Shown here piece by piece: positions 54,942-63,155 of a stretch of 64,000 bases of DNA; position 1 is the stretch's first letter; every line of letters starts with the position of its first letter. The DNA lies in contig JAEVYU010000046.1 in NCBI GenBank assembly GCA_023392595.1, forward strand, positions 124,001 to 188,000, in the 5' to 3' direction. The notes under the pieces were generated by a model. The model saw nothing but the letters and a program-made list of their open reading frames with translations, did no database searches and was not told where the DNA came from. The position numbers were made by a program, and so were the translations under genes. This DNA is from Bacillota bacterium. Its GTDB lineage: Bacteria > Bacillota > UBA4882 > UBA8346.

Positions 54942-55481
54942 ATGAAGTATCAGGAGGGAAATATCATCATCAGGGGATTAGAATTCGATGATATGAAGGA
55001 TCGTTACCTGTGGTTAAATGATCCGGAAGTTACCCGTTACTTTACAAATTTGAGTTCCATTCCCCTTTCCAAAATGGATTTGGAAAAATGGTATGAATCC
55101 ATTGGGCAAAAAAAGTCCCAGGAGATTCATTTTTCAATTTATACCAAGGAATCCAAGCACATTGGCGGCGCCCAAATAAAGTCCATTGATTGGAAAAACC
55201 GTAACGCAGAAATAGGAATATTCATTGGTGATAAAAACGAATGGGGTAAAGGTTATGGAACGGACGCAACACAATCATTGATTCGTTTTGGGTTTTCGGA
55301 ACTAAATTTGCATCGGCTTTGGTTACGAGCAGATTCGGAGAATTTGGCAGCTCTAAAATGTTATCAAAAAGCAGGCTTTTTGCAAGAAGGAATTTTTCGC
55401 GAAGAGGTTTTTCGGAATGGTTGTTTTCACGATACAATTGTTATGAGCATCTTAAGTACTTGGACATCCCAGAAGGCTTGA
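54942..55481 (+). CDS. GNAT acetyltransferase (RimJ/RimL type)
   Basis: 179 aa. RGLEFDDMKDRYLWLNDPEVTRYFT start, FIGDKNEWGKGYGTDATQSLI motif A (about 90-110), LNLHRLWLRADSENLAALKCYQKAGF end. Similar to PseH/SpsD-type sugar amine acetyltransferases as well as general GNATs. Strong GGAAGGAGG site. It opens the third plus-strand group, ahead of RfbC- and RfbD-like genes. Confidence 0.82.
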   Translation: MKYQEGNIIIRGLEFDDMKDRYLWLNDPEVTRYFTNLSSIPLSKMDLEKWYESIGQKKSQEIHFSIYTKESKHIGGAQIKSIDWKNRNAEIGIFIGDKNEWGKGYGTDATQSLIRFGFSELNLHRLWLRADSENLAALKCYQKAGFLQEGIFREEVFRNGCFHDTIVMSILSTWTSQKA

Positions 55482-55630
55482 TAGTCGGAGCGCCTTCATG
55501 ATTGTATAAAATATGAACTGAACATAAGTTTTAAGCATAATTTCTCACCGGATTTGAATAGGATACTTCTATAATCACCTTTAGCAGGCGGAAATATATA
55601 TTTATAAAATTCTTCAAGGGTGGGAGAAAA

Positions 55631-56086
55631 ATGATAGAAAACGTAACAAGCAAAAAACTGATGAAGCACCCTGATGACCGTGGGTTTTTTATGGAAGTAC
55701 TAAGAAATGATGATCCCGTATTTAAAAAATTTGGCCAGTTTTCCCTCTCTCTTACCTTCCCCGGTGTTATCAAGGCATTTCATTATCATAAACTTCAGGA
55801 TGATTTATGGTTTTTTCCGTTGGGTAATGCTCAAGTCGTTTTATTTGATCTTCGACCGGAATCACCTACCCATAGGGAGACAAATGTTTTTTATCTCGGT
55901 GAACATAATCCAGTTCTATTGCAAATTCCTGCAGGAGTTGCCCATGGTTACAGGGTTTTGGGAAATACTCCGGCAATGATTACTTATGTAACTACACAGT
56001 CGTATCAATCCAATAACCCTGATGAGTATCGAATTCCCTGGGATGACTCGACAATTGGGTTTGACTGGATGACACACAATAGGTAA
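55631..56086 (+). CDS. RfbC-like cupin epimerase (dTDP-4-dehydrorhamnose 3,5-epimerase family)
   Basis: 151 aa. HPDDRGFFMEVLRND (about 16-30), VIKAFHYHKLQDDLWFFPLGNAQV with the catalytic His, LQIPAGVAHGYRVLG. Shorter than RfbC (about 180), like SpsL. Epimerises C3/C5 of keto-deoxy sugars. The partner dTDP-glucose enzymes RfbA and RfbB are not in the window, so the substrate may come from elsewhere or be a UDP-sugar. Confidence 0.82.
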   Translation: MIENVTSKKLMKHPDDRGFFMEVLRNDDPVFKKFGQFSLSLTFPGVIKAFHYHKLQDDLWFFPLGNAQVVLFDLRPESPTHRETNVFYLGEHNPVLLQIPAGVAHGYRVLGNTPAMITYVTTQSYQSNNPDEYRIPWDDSTIGFDWMTHNR

Positions 56087-56179
56087 TCGATTCGAAACAA
56101 CATTGGAGGGTTAACGATTTGCCTCCTATCTGGAACATCATCCTTGGAAGAAAGATGTCAAATCCGGGAGGGACCAAAA

Positions 56180-57025
56180 ATGAACATTTTAATTACGGGA
56201 GCGAATGGTCAGTTAGGTAATGCGCTAAGAGAAATTTTAAAAAATGAAAAATTAAGCTTAGCAGATTTGCCTGAAATCGATTTGACCATTGCACAGGATA
56301 CCTTGGACTATATCTTAACGGTTAAGCCGGAGTTGGTCATTCATTGCGCAGCAAAAACTAATGTAGATGAGTGTGAAATAAATCCGATTTCCGCTTATTT
56401 GGGAAATGTATTAGCCACTAAGAATGTAGTAAATGCTTGTCAAATTGCCAATTCAATATTGGTTTATATTTCCACTGATTACGTTTTTGATGGCTGTGAA
56501 AATCGGCCCTATCATGAATATGATCTATGCAAACCTATTAACGTATATGGAAAAACCAAATGGCAGGGCGAAGAGATTGTAAAAATGCATTTAGACAAAT
56601 TTTTTATTATCAGAACAGCCTGGCTTTTTGGTGACATCGGCCATAATTTCGTTAAAACCATCGTAAAGTTTGCCAATGAAAGTAGGTCTTTAACCATTGT
56701 AAATGATCAATTTGGTTCCCCCACTTATGCCTTTGATTTGGCAGTGGTCATTGCAAAATTAATTCAAACCAAAGCTTATGGCATTTATCATATTACCAAT
56801 ACGGGGAATTGCTCTTGGTTTGAGTTTGCCGGACAAATTTTAAAATATGCGGGCCAAAAAAATGTTTCCTTAGAACCCATTACTTCAGAAGAATTAAATC
56901 GCCCCGCTCCCCGTCCCCGGTATAGCATTTTGGATCAAGGGGCTCTTAATTTGATGGGGATTACCATGCCATCCTATCAAGATGCTTTACAACGCTATTT
57001 CATAAAAAATTACCCGCTGTCATAA
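56180..57025 (+). CDS. RfbD-like dTDP-4-dehydrorhamnose reductase
   Basis: 281 aa from ATG 56180 with GGGAGGG 7 nt upstream; a start at 56144 lacks an SD. ILITGANGQLGNAL (NAD(P)), HCAAKTNVDECE, YISTDYVFDG, and YGKTKWQGE (YxxxK). Reduces the 4-keto group after 3,5-epimerisation. With the RfbC-like gene it forms a pair like SpsK-SpsL of the B. subtilis spore coat locus. Confidence 0.88.
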   Translation: MNILITGANGQLGNALREILKNEKLSLADLPEIDLTIAQDTLDYILTVKPELVIHCAAKTNVDECEINPISAYLGNVLATKNVVNACQIANSILVYISTDYVFDGCENRPYHEYDLCKPINVYGKTKWQGEEIVKMHLDKFFIIRTAWLFGDIGHNFVKTIVKFANESRSLTIVNDQFGSPTYAFDLAVVIAKLIQTKAYGIYHITNTGNCSWFEFAGQILKYAGQKNVSLEPITSEELNRPAPRPRYSILDQGALNLMGITMPSYQDALQRYFIKNYPLS

Positions 57026-57056
57026 TTAAAAAACGAATATAAGGTTAGGAATTTTA

Positions 57057-57815
57057 ATGGTTAGTTACCAAGTTGATATTATCATCATCAATCATAACAC
57101 GAAAGATTATCTATCGGATTGCCTTCAAAGTATAAAAAAATTTTCCGGCAATACGGATGATTACCGGGTCTGGGTCGTGGACAACGCCAGCAGCGACGGA
57201 AGTGTCGAGTTGATTAAAAACCGTGGTGATTTTGTTAACGGAATTTACAACCAAAAAAATCGAGGTTATGGACCGGCTTGTAATCAAGGAATCTCATCCG
57301 GAACGGGAAATTATATTTTTCTTTTAAATAGCGATACGATAGTTACAGACAAATGGTTGCCACCTCTGATCAACGGGTTATCTTCTTCCGGGGTTGCGGT
57401 CGTTGGTCCAAGATTAGTAAATCCCTCGGGTTTATTAGTCGGAGTCGGAGTCGTTGGAACCAATGCCCACCCAGTGTTTCGAGGCTGGAATGAACCCAAT
57501 GAACCTGACCGTTACAATAAACAGCTCGAAGTATTAAGCGTCGGCGGCGCCTGTATGGGAATAAAACGTGAACTGATTCCCCAATTAGGCTTTTTCGATG
57601 AACATTATTTCCATTACTTCGAAGAAACGGATTATTGTTATAACGCCAGGTATCGTGGATATAAAATAATCTACTGCCCAGCAAGTACGGTTATTCACCA
57701 GGTATCCGGAAGCCTTCAGGACAAGCAAAGACTACGTAAATACTTTCGAGAAGGCGAAAAATATTTCCAAAAAAAATGGCGGTTGTTTTTAAAGGATCCC
57801 ACGGAATATAGTTAA
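57057..57815 (+). CDS. Family 2 glycosyltransferase
   Basis: 252 aa GT-A. DIIIINHNTKDYLSDCL, VWVVDNASSDGSVELI, FLLNSDTIVTDKWL (DxD-like), and the acceptor-side GACMGIKRELI, LGFFDEHYFHYFEETDYC (about 183-200). Resembles rhamnosyl/GT2 transferases of the WcaA/GT2_RfbF type. Lies directly downstream of the deoxysugar genes, so it may use their product. Confidence 0.87.
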   Translation: MVSYQVDIIIINHNTKDYLSDCLQSIKKFSGNTDDYRVWVVDNASSDGSVELIKNRGDFVNGIYNQKNRGYGPACNQGISSGTGNYIFLLNSDTIVTDKWLPPLINGLSSSGVAVVGPRLVNPSGLLVGVGVVGTNAHPVFRGWNEPNEPDRYNKQLEVLSVGGACMGIKRELIPQLGFFDEHYFHYFEETDYCYNARYRGYKIIYCPASTVIHQVSGSLQDKQRLRKYFREGEKYFQKKWRLFLKDPTEYS

Positions 57816-57904
57816 TCTTCTTTAATTCGCAATCGAATAGACTTTTGGTATTTATGGATTTGTTATTATTCCAATATAGTTTTGGCACATTTTTCAATAA
57901 TTGA

Positions 57905-57933
57905 TAACCCATTACGAAAAATTGCATATTATA
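57905..57933 (+). promoter_or_regulatory. Sigma-K-like promoter of the first MSQPLAIYASIP gene
   Basis: AC at 57907-57908, 16-bp spacer, CATATTATA at 57925-57933 (fits CATAnnnTA), 29 bp upstream of the start codon. Confidence 0.45.
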
Positions 57934-57961
57934 TATCATCCTAAAAAAGGAGGGGATATAA

Positions 57962-58552
57962 ATGTCGCAACCACTTGCCATATACGCGAGTATCCCGCCT
58001 GCAACAGCTCCAATTCCAAGTCCATTATGGGTAGGGACACAACCGGTAGTTGTTACCAATCCCTTTACATTTTGGCCTAGTCTGGATTGGACTGGCGATA
58101 ATATCACACCAACAAGCGGTTATGGTGAAATACCTCAATACTTGTTTTCCGTACCGCAAGCAGATCCAGCCGTAGATACGGTAGCTACTTTTACCCGCCG
58201 TTTAACCGTGGGAGCCATTGGTTCAATATTTTCCGTTACAACAATACCACCTGGGCTCTATAATTTATCCTTATCTCATGCAGCAGATAATCAATACTCG
58301 GTTTCCGTAACTGCTACATTATTGGGAATACCTATAGCCTTAACACCGGTTGGGTTTAATACAAATACGCCCAGTCCTTTACAATGGCGGAATGTTAAAA
58401 CATATGAATATCTCGCAATATCTTTAGTAACTGGTGATACCATCGATATAACTTCCACAGTGGTAAACTTGGCAGCGCCAGGCTTCACCCCAGATCAGAA
58501 CCCGGCAATGTTCACCTGGATTACGCAATTTTTGATTCCGGTACTTGGGTAA
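57962..58552 (+). CDS. Unknown MSQPLAIYASIP-family protein, copy 1
   Basis: 196 aa, not recognised. Starts at ATG with AAAGGAGGGG upstream. No signal peptide or transmembrane helix; rich in Thr, Pro, Ile and Ser with almost no Cys or Lys, and strand-forming throughout (YSVSVTATLLGIPIALTP, TIDITSTVVNLA). Conserved with the gene at 61644: the first twelve residues, LDWTGDNITP, GYGEIPQYL, FTRRLT, WRNVKT and a C-terminal MFTW/MVTW. A beta-sandwich surface subunit is a reasonable guess. The context is glycosyltransferases on both sides. Confidence 0.6.
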   Translation: MSQPLAIYASIPPATAPIPSPLWVGTQPVVVTNPFTFWPSLDWTGDNITPTSGYGEIPQYLFSVPQADPAVDTVATFTRRLTVGAIGSIFSVTTIPPGLYNLSLSHAADNQYSVSVTATLLGIPIALTPVGFNTNTPSPLQWRNVKTYEYLAISLVTGDTIDITSTVVNLAAPGFTPDQNPAMFTWITQFLIPVLG

Positions 58553-58583
58553 TCACCAGTCACTTTGGATTTTCTAAAAGAAC

Positions 58584-58618
58584 AAAAAGAACCTCTTAGT
58601 ATGAAGAGGTTCTTTTTT
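58584..58618 (+). terminator. Rho-independent terminator after the first MSQPLAIYASIP gene
   Basis: AAAAAGAACCTCTT / AAGAGGTTCTTTTT, 14-bp stem with 6-nt loop, followed by T-rich sequence. Confidence 0.88.
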
Positions 58619-58676
58619 GTTCCTTTGAAAACCATCGGCTAGCCTATGAGTTGAAAAAAGGAATCCCCCCTTCCTA

Positions 58677-59098
58677 AAATAAAGGTTCGCCAACCGCATA
58701 AAAAGCAAAGGAGGATATCCAAATGTCGGGAAACTATGTGATTACAAATGCGTGTAAAGATCATATTCATATGTTGGTGAGTATACCACCGAAATTAAGT
58801 GTAGCACAATTTATGGGATATTTAAAAGGTAAAAGTTCGTGGCATGCAAACTTAAAATACAAATATGGGAACCGGCAATTTTGGTGTCGAGGATATTACG
58901 TGGATACAGTGGGACGCAACAAAGAAGCGATCGAGAAATATTTAAGGAATCCATTACAAGAAGACATAACTTCAGATCAACTAAGTCTGAAAGAACGATT
59001 TGACCCGTTTACGGGTGAGCCAGTAAAAGCAAGCAAGAAAAAATAAGCCCCTTTGAGGGGAAGCTTTGTAAAAGAAACGCGGTTGGCGGGCTTTATTT
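58677..59098 (+). mobile_element. Short element with 20-bp inverted ends carrying an IS200/IS605 transposase fragment
   Basis: Left end 58677-58697 AAATAAAGGTTCGCCAACCGC and right end 59079-59098 whose reverse complement is AAATAAAGCCCGCCAACCGC; they pair except for two or three positions. They enclose the transposase remnant. IS200-type elements do not normally have long terminal inverted repeats, so these may be the subterminal hairpin arms rearranged, or a MITE-like derivative. Confidence 0.6.
58723..59046 (+). pseudogene. tnpA: Truncated IS200/IS605-family TnpA transposase
   Basis: 107 aa. ACKDHIHMLVSIPPKLSV includes the HUH motif (HIH), QFMGYLKGKSS, RQFWCRGYYVDTVGRN and KYLRNPLQED with a Tyr in the position of the catalytic helix. 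Full-length TnpA is about 130-155 aa: the N-terminal roughly 45-50 residues are missing and about seven residues are deleted between KGKSS and HANLKYK. It has kept an SD and ATG, but the N-terminal strands of the fold are gone, so it is most likely inactive. Confidence 0.8.
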
Positions 59099-59128
59099 CA
59101 AAAAATCTTAAGACTTCGCTAGTAACGT

Positions 59129-59175
59129 GCCCTAGGGCGGTGCAAGCCACCCGTTTGACGGGTGGCCTTGACTAA
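59129..59175 (+). repeat. Right-end-type hairpin of an IS200/IS605 element
   Basis: GCCCTAGGGC palindrome (59129-59138) followed by a perfect 9-bp hairpin GCCACCCGT-TTG-ACGGGTGGC (59146-59166) and CTTGAC. Elements of this family, in particular TnpB-bearing ones, end in such a hairpin followed by a TTGAC-type cleavage site. No tnpB is present. Confidence 0.5.
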
Positions 59176-59200
59176 GGGAATAAACCCTACAATGGGCCTA

Positions 59201-59821
59201 TTACAACTTCTTTAAAAACCCGTTGGGGAAAAATGTCATAAAAAATTTTTCGCGGGATTTGTCAATTATAAAACCTTTATTTTCGGCCAAAAATTGCTGT
59301 AATGCTTCCATCGGTCCAGGACCAAAGTTTGGATATACAGGATGCCCGTTAATGTTTGTGTCTTCCAAAACCATATAACTTCCCTCAGTTACAAGCAAGG
59401 CATAAATGCGTAATTCATTTAGAACATGACCAGCACTGTGATCTGAATCTAAAATAACCAGTACCCGTTCGTGGGGCCTTATTGAATCGCGTACACTATT
59501 ATAAATTTCCGGCGATACTGACGACCCGGTTAAATAAGTGATTCTTGGGTGTTGTGGCCTTGTTTTCGGGGTAATATCGATTGTTAAAATCCGCCCATTT
59601 TGTACCAAATCACATAGACTGGCAAGATAATAAGCGCTACCTCCATCCGCGGTCCCGGATTCGATGATGACGTCAGGCCTTAATTCAAAAATCATTTCTT
59701 GATAAATCCATAGATCTAAAGGACATTTCTGAATCGGCACTCCCATCCAGAAAGTATTTAACCAAGTAAGTGAATCATAATACAATTGGTGAAACTGATC
59801 ACTGATCGGGTTATCGCCCAT
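59201..59821 (-). CDS. CmcI-type (cephalosporin hydroxylase family) SAM methyltransferase
   Basis: 206 aa. WMGVPIQKCPLDLWIYQEMI, SAM-binding VIIESGTADGGSAYYLASL (about 51-69), LTIDITPK, VLVILDSDHSAGHVLNELRIYA and YMVLEDTNINGHPV with the metal-binding Asp/His. The family includes rhamnosyl O-methyltransferases, which fits a glycan-modifying role here. Lies at the promoter-distal end of a minus-strand group with the glycosyltransferases. Confidence 0.85.
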   Translation of the reverse strand: MGDNPISDQFHQLYYDSLTWLNTFWMGVPIQKCPLDLWIYQEMIFELRPDVIIESGTADGGSAYYLASLCDLVQNGRILTIDITPKTRPQHPRITYLTGSSVSPEIYNSVRDSIRPHERVLVILDSDHSAGHVLNELRIYALLVTEGSYMVLEDTNINGHPVYPNFGPGPMEALQQFLAENKGFIIDKSREKFFMTFFPNGFLKKL

Positions 59822-59961
59822 TATTCGAAGCCACCTTCCAATATAAACTTAATTTTTAATACATAAAATATTGTATGTTATGCACGATAATACGGAAGTG
59901 AAAAAAGCAAGAAAGTGCCGGAATAACAATTAATTGAGCCGATTGTTCATAAAGGGTTGTA

Positions 59962-60621
59962 CTAATGGACAATAAAATTTCCGTAATGAAATAAGAATAG
60001 CTGACGGTTTTCCTCATAACCGGCCATACTTACATCATGAACTTGGTGCAAAAACCATGGCTCGGTTTGGCGGGCAACCCCAACATCATAACCGGCTTTA
60101 ATAAATTCAAGACTCTGTGCGATATCATAAAAATGCCACCCTTTAAATATGTCCTCCCGCCATAACACATCGTATTGACTTATCATTGCCACTCCATCGA
60201 TAACTTGTACCGTTTCATAGTCTCCCAACACTTCATTCCAGATAAATGGTGAACTACCCCACATAAATTTACCGTAACAAGCAGGAGCATGTGGCCAGTA
60301 AGCATCCGGGGGCAACTGTTTGGCTCCGGCCACTCCCATCAACCCCAGTCGGGGATGTTTTAAAAATATCATTAACATTTCTTTTAAGAAATTCGGATTG
60401 ATTATCTCCATATCCTGATGTAAATATATTTTGTACTTTGCATTGGAGTTTTTCATGGCATCGTTATATGCTTTAGTCATACTGAAGGCATTTTTTATAA
60501 CGCGGTTTTCAACAGTGTATCCGCCCGGAATATTCAGCTTATCGATGGTACGGAGTGATTGAAATAAAAGGCGATCATTATTGACACAGTAAATAAAACA
60601 AATTTTACGAGAATCAACCAT
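59962..60621 (-). CDS. StrF-type (GT2_5) glycosyltransferase-like protein, paralogue 1
   Basis: 219 aa. CFIYCVNNDRLLF start, SMTKAYNDAMKNSNAKYKI, YLHQDMEII (DxD equivalent), LGLMGVAGAKQLP, VIDGVAMISQYDVLWREDIF and FYDIAQSLEFIKAGYDVGV. Family Glyco_tranf_2_5/StrF; the metal-binding Asp pair is QDME. Three paralogues are present in the window (also 60654 and 62492). Probably adds a sugar to a surface protein; acceptor unknown. Confidence 0.82.
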   Translation of the reverse strand: MVDSRKICFIYCVNNDRLLFQSLRTIDKLNIPGGYTVENRVIKNAFSMTKAYNDAMKNSNAKYKIYLHQDMEIINPNFLKEMLMIFLKHPRLGLMGVAGAKQLPPDAYWPHAPACYGKFMWGSSPFIWNEVLGDYETVQVIDGVAMISQYDVLWREDIFKGWHFYDIAQSLEFIKAGYDVGVARQTEPWFLHQVHDVSMAGYEENRQLFLFHYGNFIVH

Positions 60622-60653
60622 TTTTTTCCTTCTTTCTCTTTTAAATAAAGTAC

Positions 60654-61310
60654 TTAGTTAAAAAACGATTGGTATTCTTGAATAAATTTTAGTTGGGATA
60701 TTTGAAACGGAAGCATTAAACTCAAACAATTATGAGCGCACCAAGGGACACTTTGCCTTGGGACACCTACTGTAAAACCTGCCTTAATAAATTCAAGACT
60801 CTGTGAAACATCGTAAAAATGCCATCCGGTAACTATATCTTCCCGCCATTTTATATCATATTGGGTAACCATAATCATACCGTCAATCCCCTGGACACTT
60901 TCATATTCACCAACGACCTCCGTATTGCAATTACAATTTTGATCAAAATATAAACATTTTCCATAAGTTTCTTTCGCTTCCCACCATATTCCATTTGTCG
61001 GTATTCGCTTGGCTCCCAATACTCCCAACAAACCCAAATTAGGATTTTTTTTAAACAAAGCAAGAATCAAATAAAAAAAATTTTCTTCCAGAATATCGAC
61101 ATCTTGATGAAGGTATAATTTATATTTTGCATTACTGCCTGCCATAGCTTGATTATATCCTTTGGTTATACTGCCGGCATTTGTAATAACCGCCTTGTCA
61201 ATTTTATAACCGGAGGGAATGTTCAGTCTACACACGTGATTCCATGAATTCTGAAATTGTTGGTCATTATCAACGCAATAAATAAATTGAAATTTATGGA
61301 AGTCAATCAA
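60654..61310 (-). CDS. StrF-type glycosyltransferase-like protein, paralogue 2
   Basis: 218 aa starting at TTG 61310 (MIDFHKFQF), with AGAGGAGG 8 nt upstream; the frame to 61337 has the SD inside. FIYCVDNDQQF, SITKGYNQAMAGSNAKYKL, YLHQDVDIL, LGLLGVLGAKRIP, GIDGMIMVTQYDIKWREDI, FYDVSQSLEFIKAGFTVGV parallel paralogue 1 position by position. It has two extra Cys near FDQNCNCN. Lies 32 bp upstream of paralogue 1, same strand. Confidence 0.82.
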   Translation of the reverse strand: MIDFHKFQFIYCVDNDQQFQNSWNHVCRLNIPSGYKIDKAVITNAGSITKGYNQAMAGSNAKYKLYLHQDVDILEENFFYLILALFKKNPNLGLLGVLGAKRIPTNGIWWEAKETYGKCLYFDQNCNCNTEVVGEYESVQGIDGMIMVTQYDIKWREDIVTGWHFYDVSQSLEFIKAGFTVGVPRQSVPWCAHNCLSLMLPFQISQLKFIQEYQSFFN

Positions 61311-61643
61311 TCTCACTCCTCCTCTACCTAAAAACAAAGGATCTATTTATTATAGCTGCTTTCGTAAATTTTACCGTTCATTTATAAATTTCATATATAT
61401 TTTATGTGGGGTGTGGAGATTTGCAACAGATATTACATTGTTGGGACATTTAAATAAATAAAAGTGCTTAACTAATGAACTTTTCAGTACCACATCTATC
61501 CTAGGAAATAGAAAATAAGTTTTTACATTCTTTTCGATACATATTATTTATACCATTGTATTAAATAACTTGTGGCAACTAGAACGGCATCACTTTTAAC
61601 TCCTAATAGACATAATTTATATAATATCAAGGAGGAATGTTTA
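61311..61643. other. 333-bp divergent intergenic region
   Basis: Between StrF-type paralogue 2 (minus) and the second MSQPLAIYASIP gene (plus). It must hold both promoters. A CATATTATT element near 61542 resembles a late-sporulation -10, but no convincing -35 is in phase. No open reading frame. Confidence 0.4.
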
Positions 61644-62255
61644 ATGTCTCAACCTTTGGCAATCTATGCATCCATACCGGCTTCATCCGGGGCGAACTGG
61701 GTCACGACTGTACCGAATTTAAGTCCGGTTACAGTGACCACGCCTTATCCCCAATGGCCAAATATCGACTGGTCTGATGGCAATATTACACCATCACTGG
61801 GTTATGGTGAAGTTCCACAATACTTATGGTTAACTCCAATCCCGGATCCGAACGATAATGCACCAAAGTCATTTACCCGGCGTTTAACGGCCAGTACGCA
61901 AATTAATTTACCCAATATACTGAAAATACCGACAGGCGGTTCGATAGGCAATCAGTTCAGGTTCATTTTTTCCATTGCGGCGGATGACGAATACACTTTT
62001 CAAATCCTATTGAATGGTCAGTCCATAGCGGAAGAAGTCCCTACCACCGGGTATAACTTTCAAGTTCCTCTCCCGTTACCTTGGCGAAATGTTAAAACAT
62101 TTTCATTTGGCCTTGGACAGAAACCAGTTGCGATTAACAATAATGATATTTTAGATATTCAAACTACAGTATCGAATTTACCACAACCCCCTGGAACTGA
62201 TAATTTAGCAATGGTAACCTGGGTTTTACAGCTTTTCTCATGTTCGCTGGAATAG
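61644..62255 (+). CDS. Unknown MSQPLAIYASIP-family protein, copy 2
   Basis: 203 aa from ATG 61644 with AAGGAGGAATG 8 nt upstream; an upstream in-frame start at 61572 is not supported. Shares MSQPLAIYASIP, IDWSDGNITPSLGYGEVPQYL, SFTRRLTAS, WRNVKTF and MVTWVLQLF with copy 1 but differs in the middle (residues about 95-125). No signal peptide. Thr/Pro/Asn-rich, strand-forming. A single Cys near the C-terminus. Spacing and context suggest a surface subunit used with the neighbouring glycosyltransferases. Confidence 0.6.
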   Translation: MSQPLAIYASIPASSGANWVTTVPNLSPVTVTTPYPQWPNIDWSDGNITPSLGYGEVPQYLWLTPIPDPNDNAPKSFTRRLTASTQINLPNILKIPTGGSIGNQFRFIFSIAADDEYTFQILLNGQSIAEEVPTTGYNFQVPLPLPWRNVKTFSFGLGQKPVAINNNDILDIQTTVSNLPQPPGTDNLAMVTWVLQLFSCSLE

Positions 62256-62304
62256 GATTATGCCAAGTCGGGTTTTAAATAGACTCTTGTCAAGTTGAAG
62301 AATA

Positions 62305-62357
62305 AAATACCAAGTTGCTTTCTCATTCGTGATAAATCTAAAAGCAACTTGGTATTT
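62305..62357. terminator. Strong hairpin after the second MSQPLAIYASIP gene
   Basis: Perfect 17-bp arms AAATACCAAGTTGCTTT / AAAGCAACTTGGTATTT around a 19-nt loop, 50 bp after the stop. No long T-run on the plus side (TAGTATTC), so termination may be factor-assisted. Confidence 0.6.
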
Positions 62358-62432
62358 AGTATTCGATAGGGTATGGATACGCCTTCCAAAATAAAAGGGG
62401 TTTTCAACCGCCCACGTTTTATTTGTTTTCAT

Positions 62433-62457
62433 GAAAGTCGGATTATTCATGACTTTC
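62433..62457 (-). terminator. Hairpin after the third StrF-type gene
   Basis: GAAAGTC / GACTTTC arms with an 11-nt loop on the minus strand, followed by ATGAAAAC. Small and without a clear T-run; a weak terminator candidate. Confidence 0.35.
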
Positions 62458-62491
62458 GCAAACAATCACTTCTCGAATTTAGGTGGTTGAG

Positions 62492-63151
62492 TTAATTGAT
62501 GAATTCTTGATAATTGCGTATAAATACATCCCGTTGTTGGAAAAAACGAATGATATCATCTGATGAATTATTATAGGAACACCATGGTTCTCGTTGCATG
62601 GGAATACCTATGGTATAGCCTGCTTTAATAAATTCCATGCATTGGGCTGAATCATAAAAGTAGGGGTTTTTGAATAAATCTTCCCGCCAAGGAAGATCAT
62701 ATTGGGTAATTATAAAGATTCCGTCAACTGATTGTACCGGTTCATATTCACTGATTATTTCCTTGCCATAAATAAGAGGTTTTCCCAAAAAGAGGATTTT
62801 TCCGCATTGCTCGGTTGAATCACGCCAATTACCACTAAGCGGTATTTTTTTGGCTCCTATAATTCCCAACATTCCCAATTTGGGATATTTCTTAAACAAG
62901 GACAAAATATCCGGTAAAAAATTGCGGTTAATAATATTCATTTTCCTATGAAGGTATATTTTATATTTGGCATTGGAATTGCGCATAGCAAAGTTGTAAC
63001 CTTGGGCTATACTGAAGTTACCTTGTAAAAATTTTTTCGTTAAAGTATATCCGGAAGGAATATTTAATAAATCCAGGGATTTAGAAGATTCTTCACATTC
63101 ATTTTCATGGTTGGTGTAATAAATGAAAGTAATGTTATTGTTATCTACCAT
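62492..63151 (-). CDS. StrF-type glycosyltransferase-like protein, paralogue 3
   Basis: 219 aa from ATG 63151 (MVDNNNITF) with AAAGGAG 8 nt upstream; the longer start at 63172 overlaps the CgeB-like gene. Carries FIYYTNHENE, SIAQGYNFAMRNSNAKYKI, LHRKMNII in place of LHQDMEII, LGMLGIIGAKKIP, SVDGIFIITQYDLPWREDLF. The Asp of the QDME/QDVD metal motif is Lys here (HRKMN), which would impair a metal-dependent transferase. Either inactive or using another residue. Confidence 0.78.
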   Translation of the reverse strand: MVDNNNITFIYYTNHENECEESSKSLDLLNIPSGYTLTKKFLQGNFSIAQGYNFAMRNSNAKYKIYLHRKMNIINRNFLPDILSLFKKYPKLGMLGIIGAKKIPLSGNWRDSTEQCGKILFLGKPLIYGKEIISEYEPVQSVDGIFIITQYDLPWREDLFKNPYFYDSAQCMEFIKAGYTIGIPMQREPWCSYNNSSDDIIRFFQQRDVFIRNYQEFIN

Positions 63152-63155
63152 TTCA

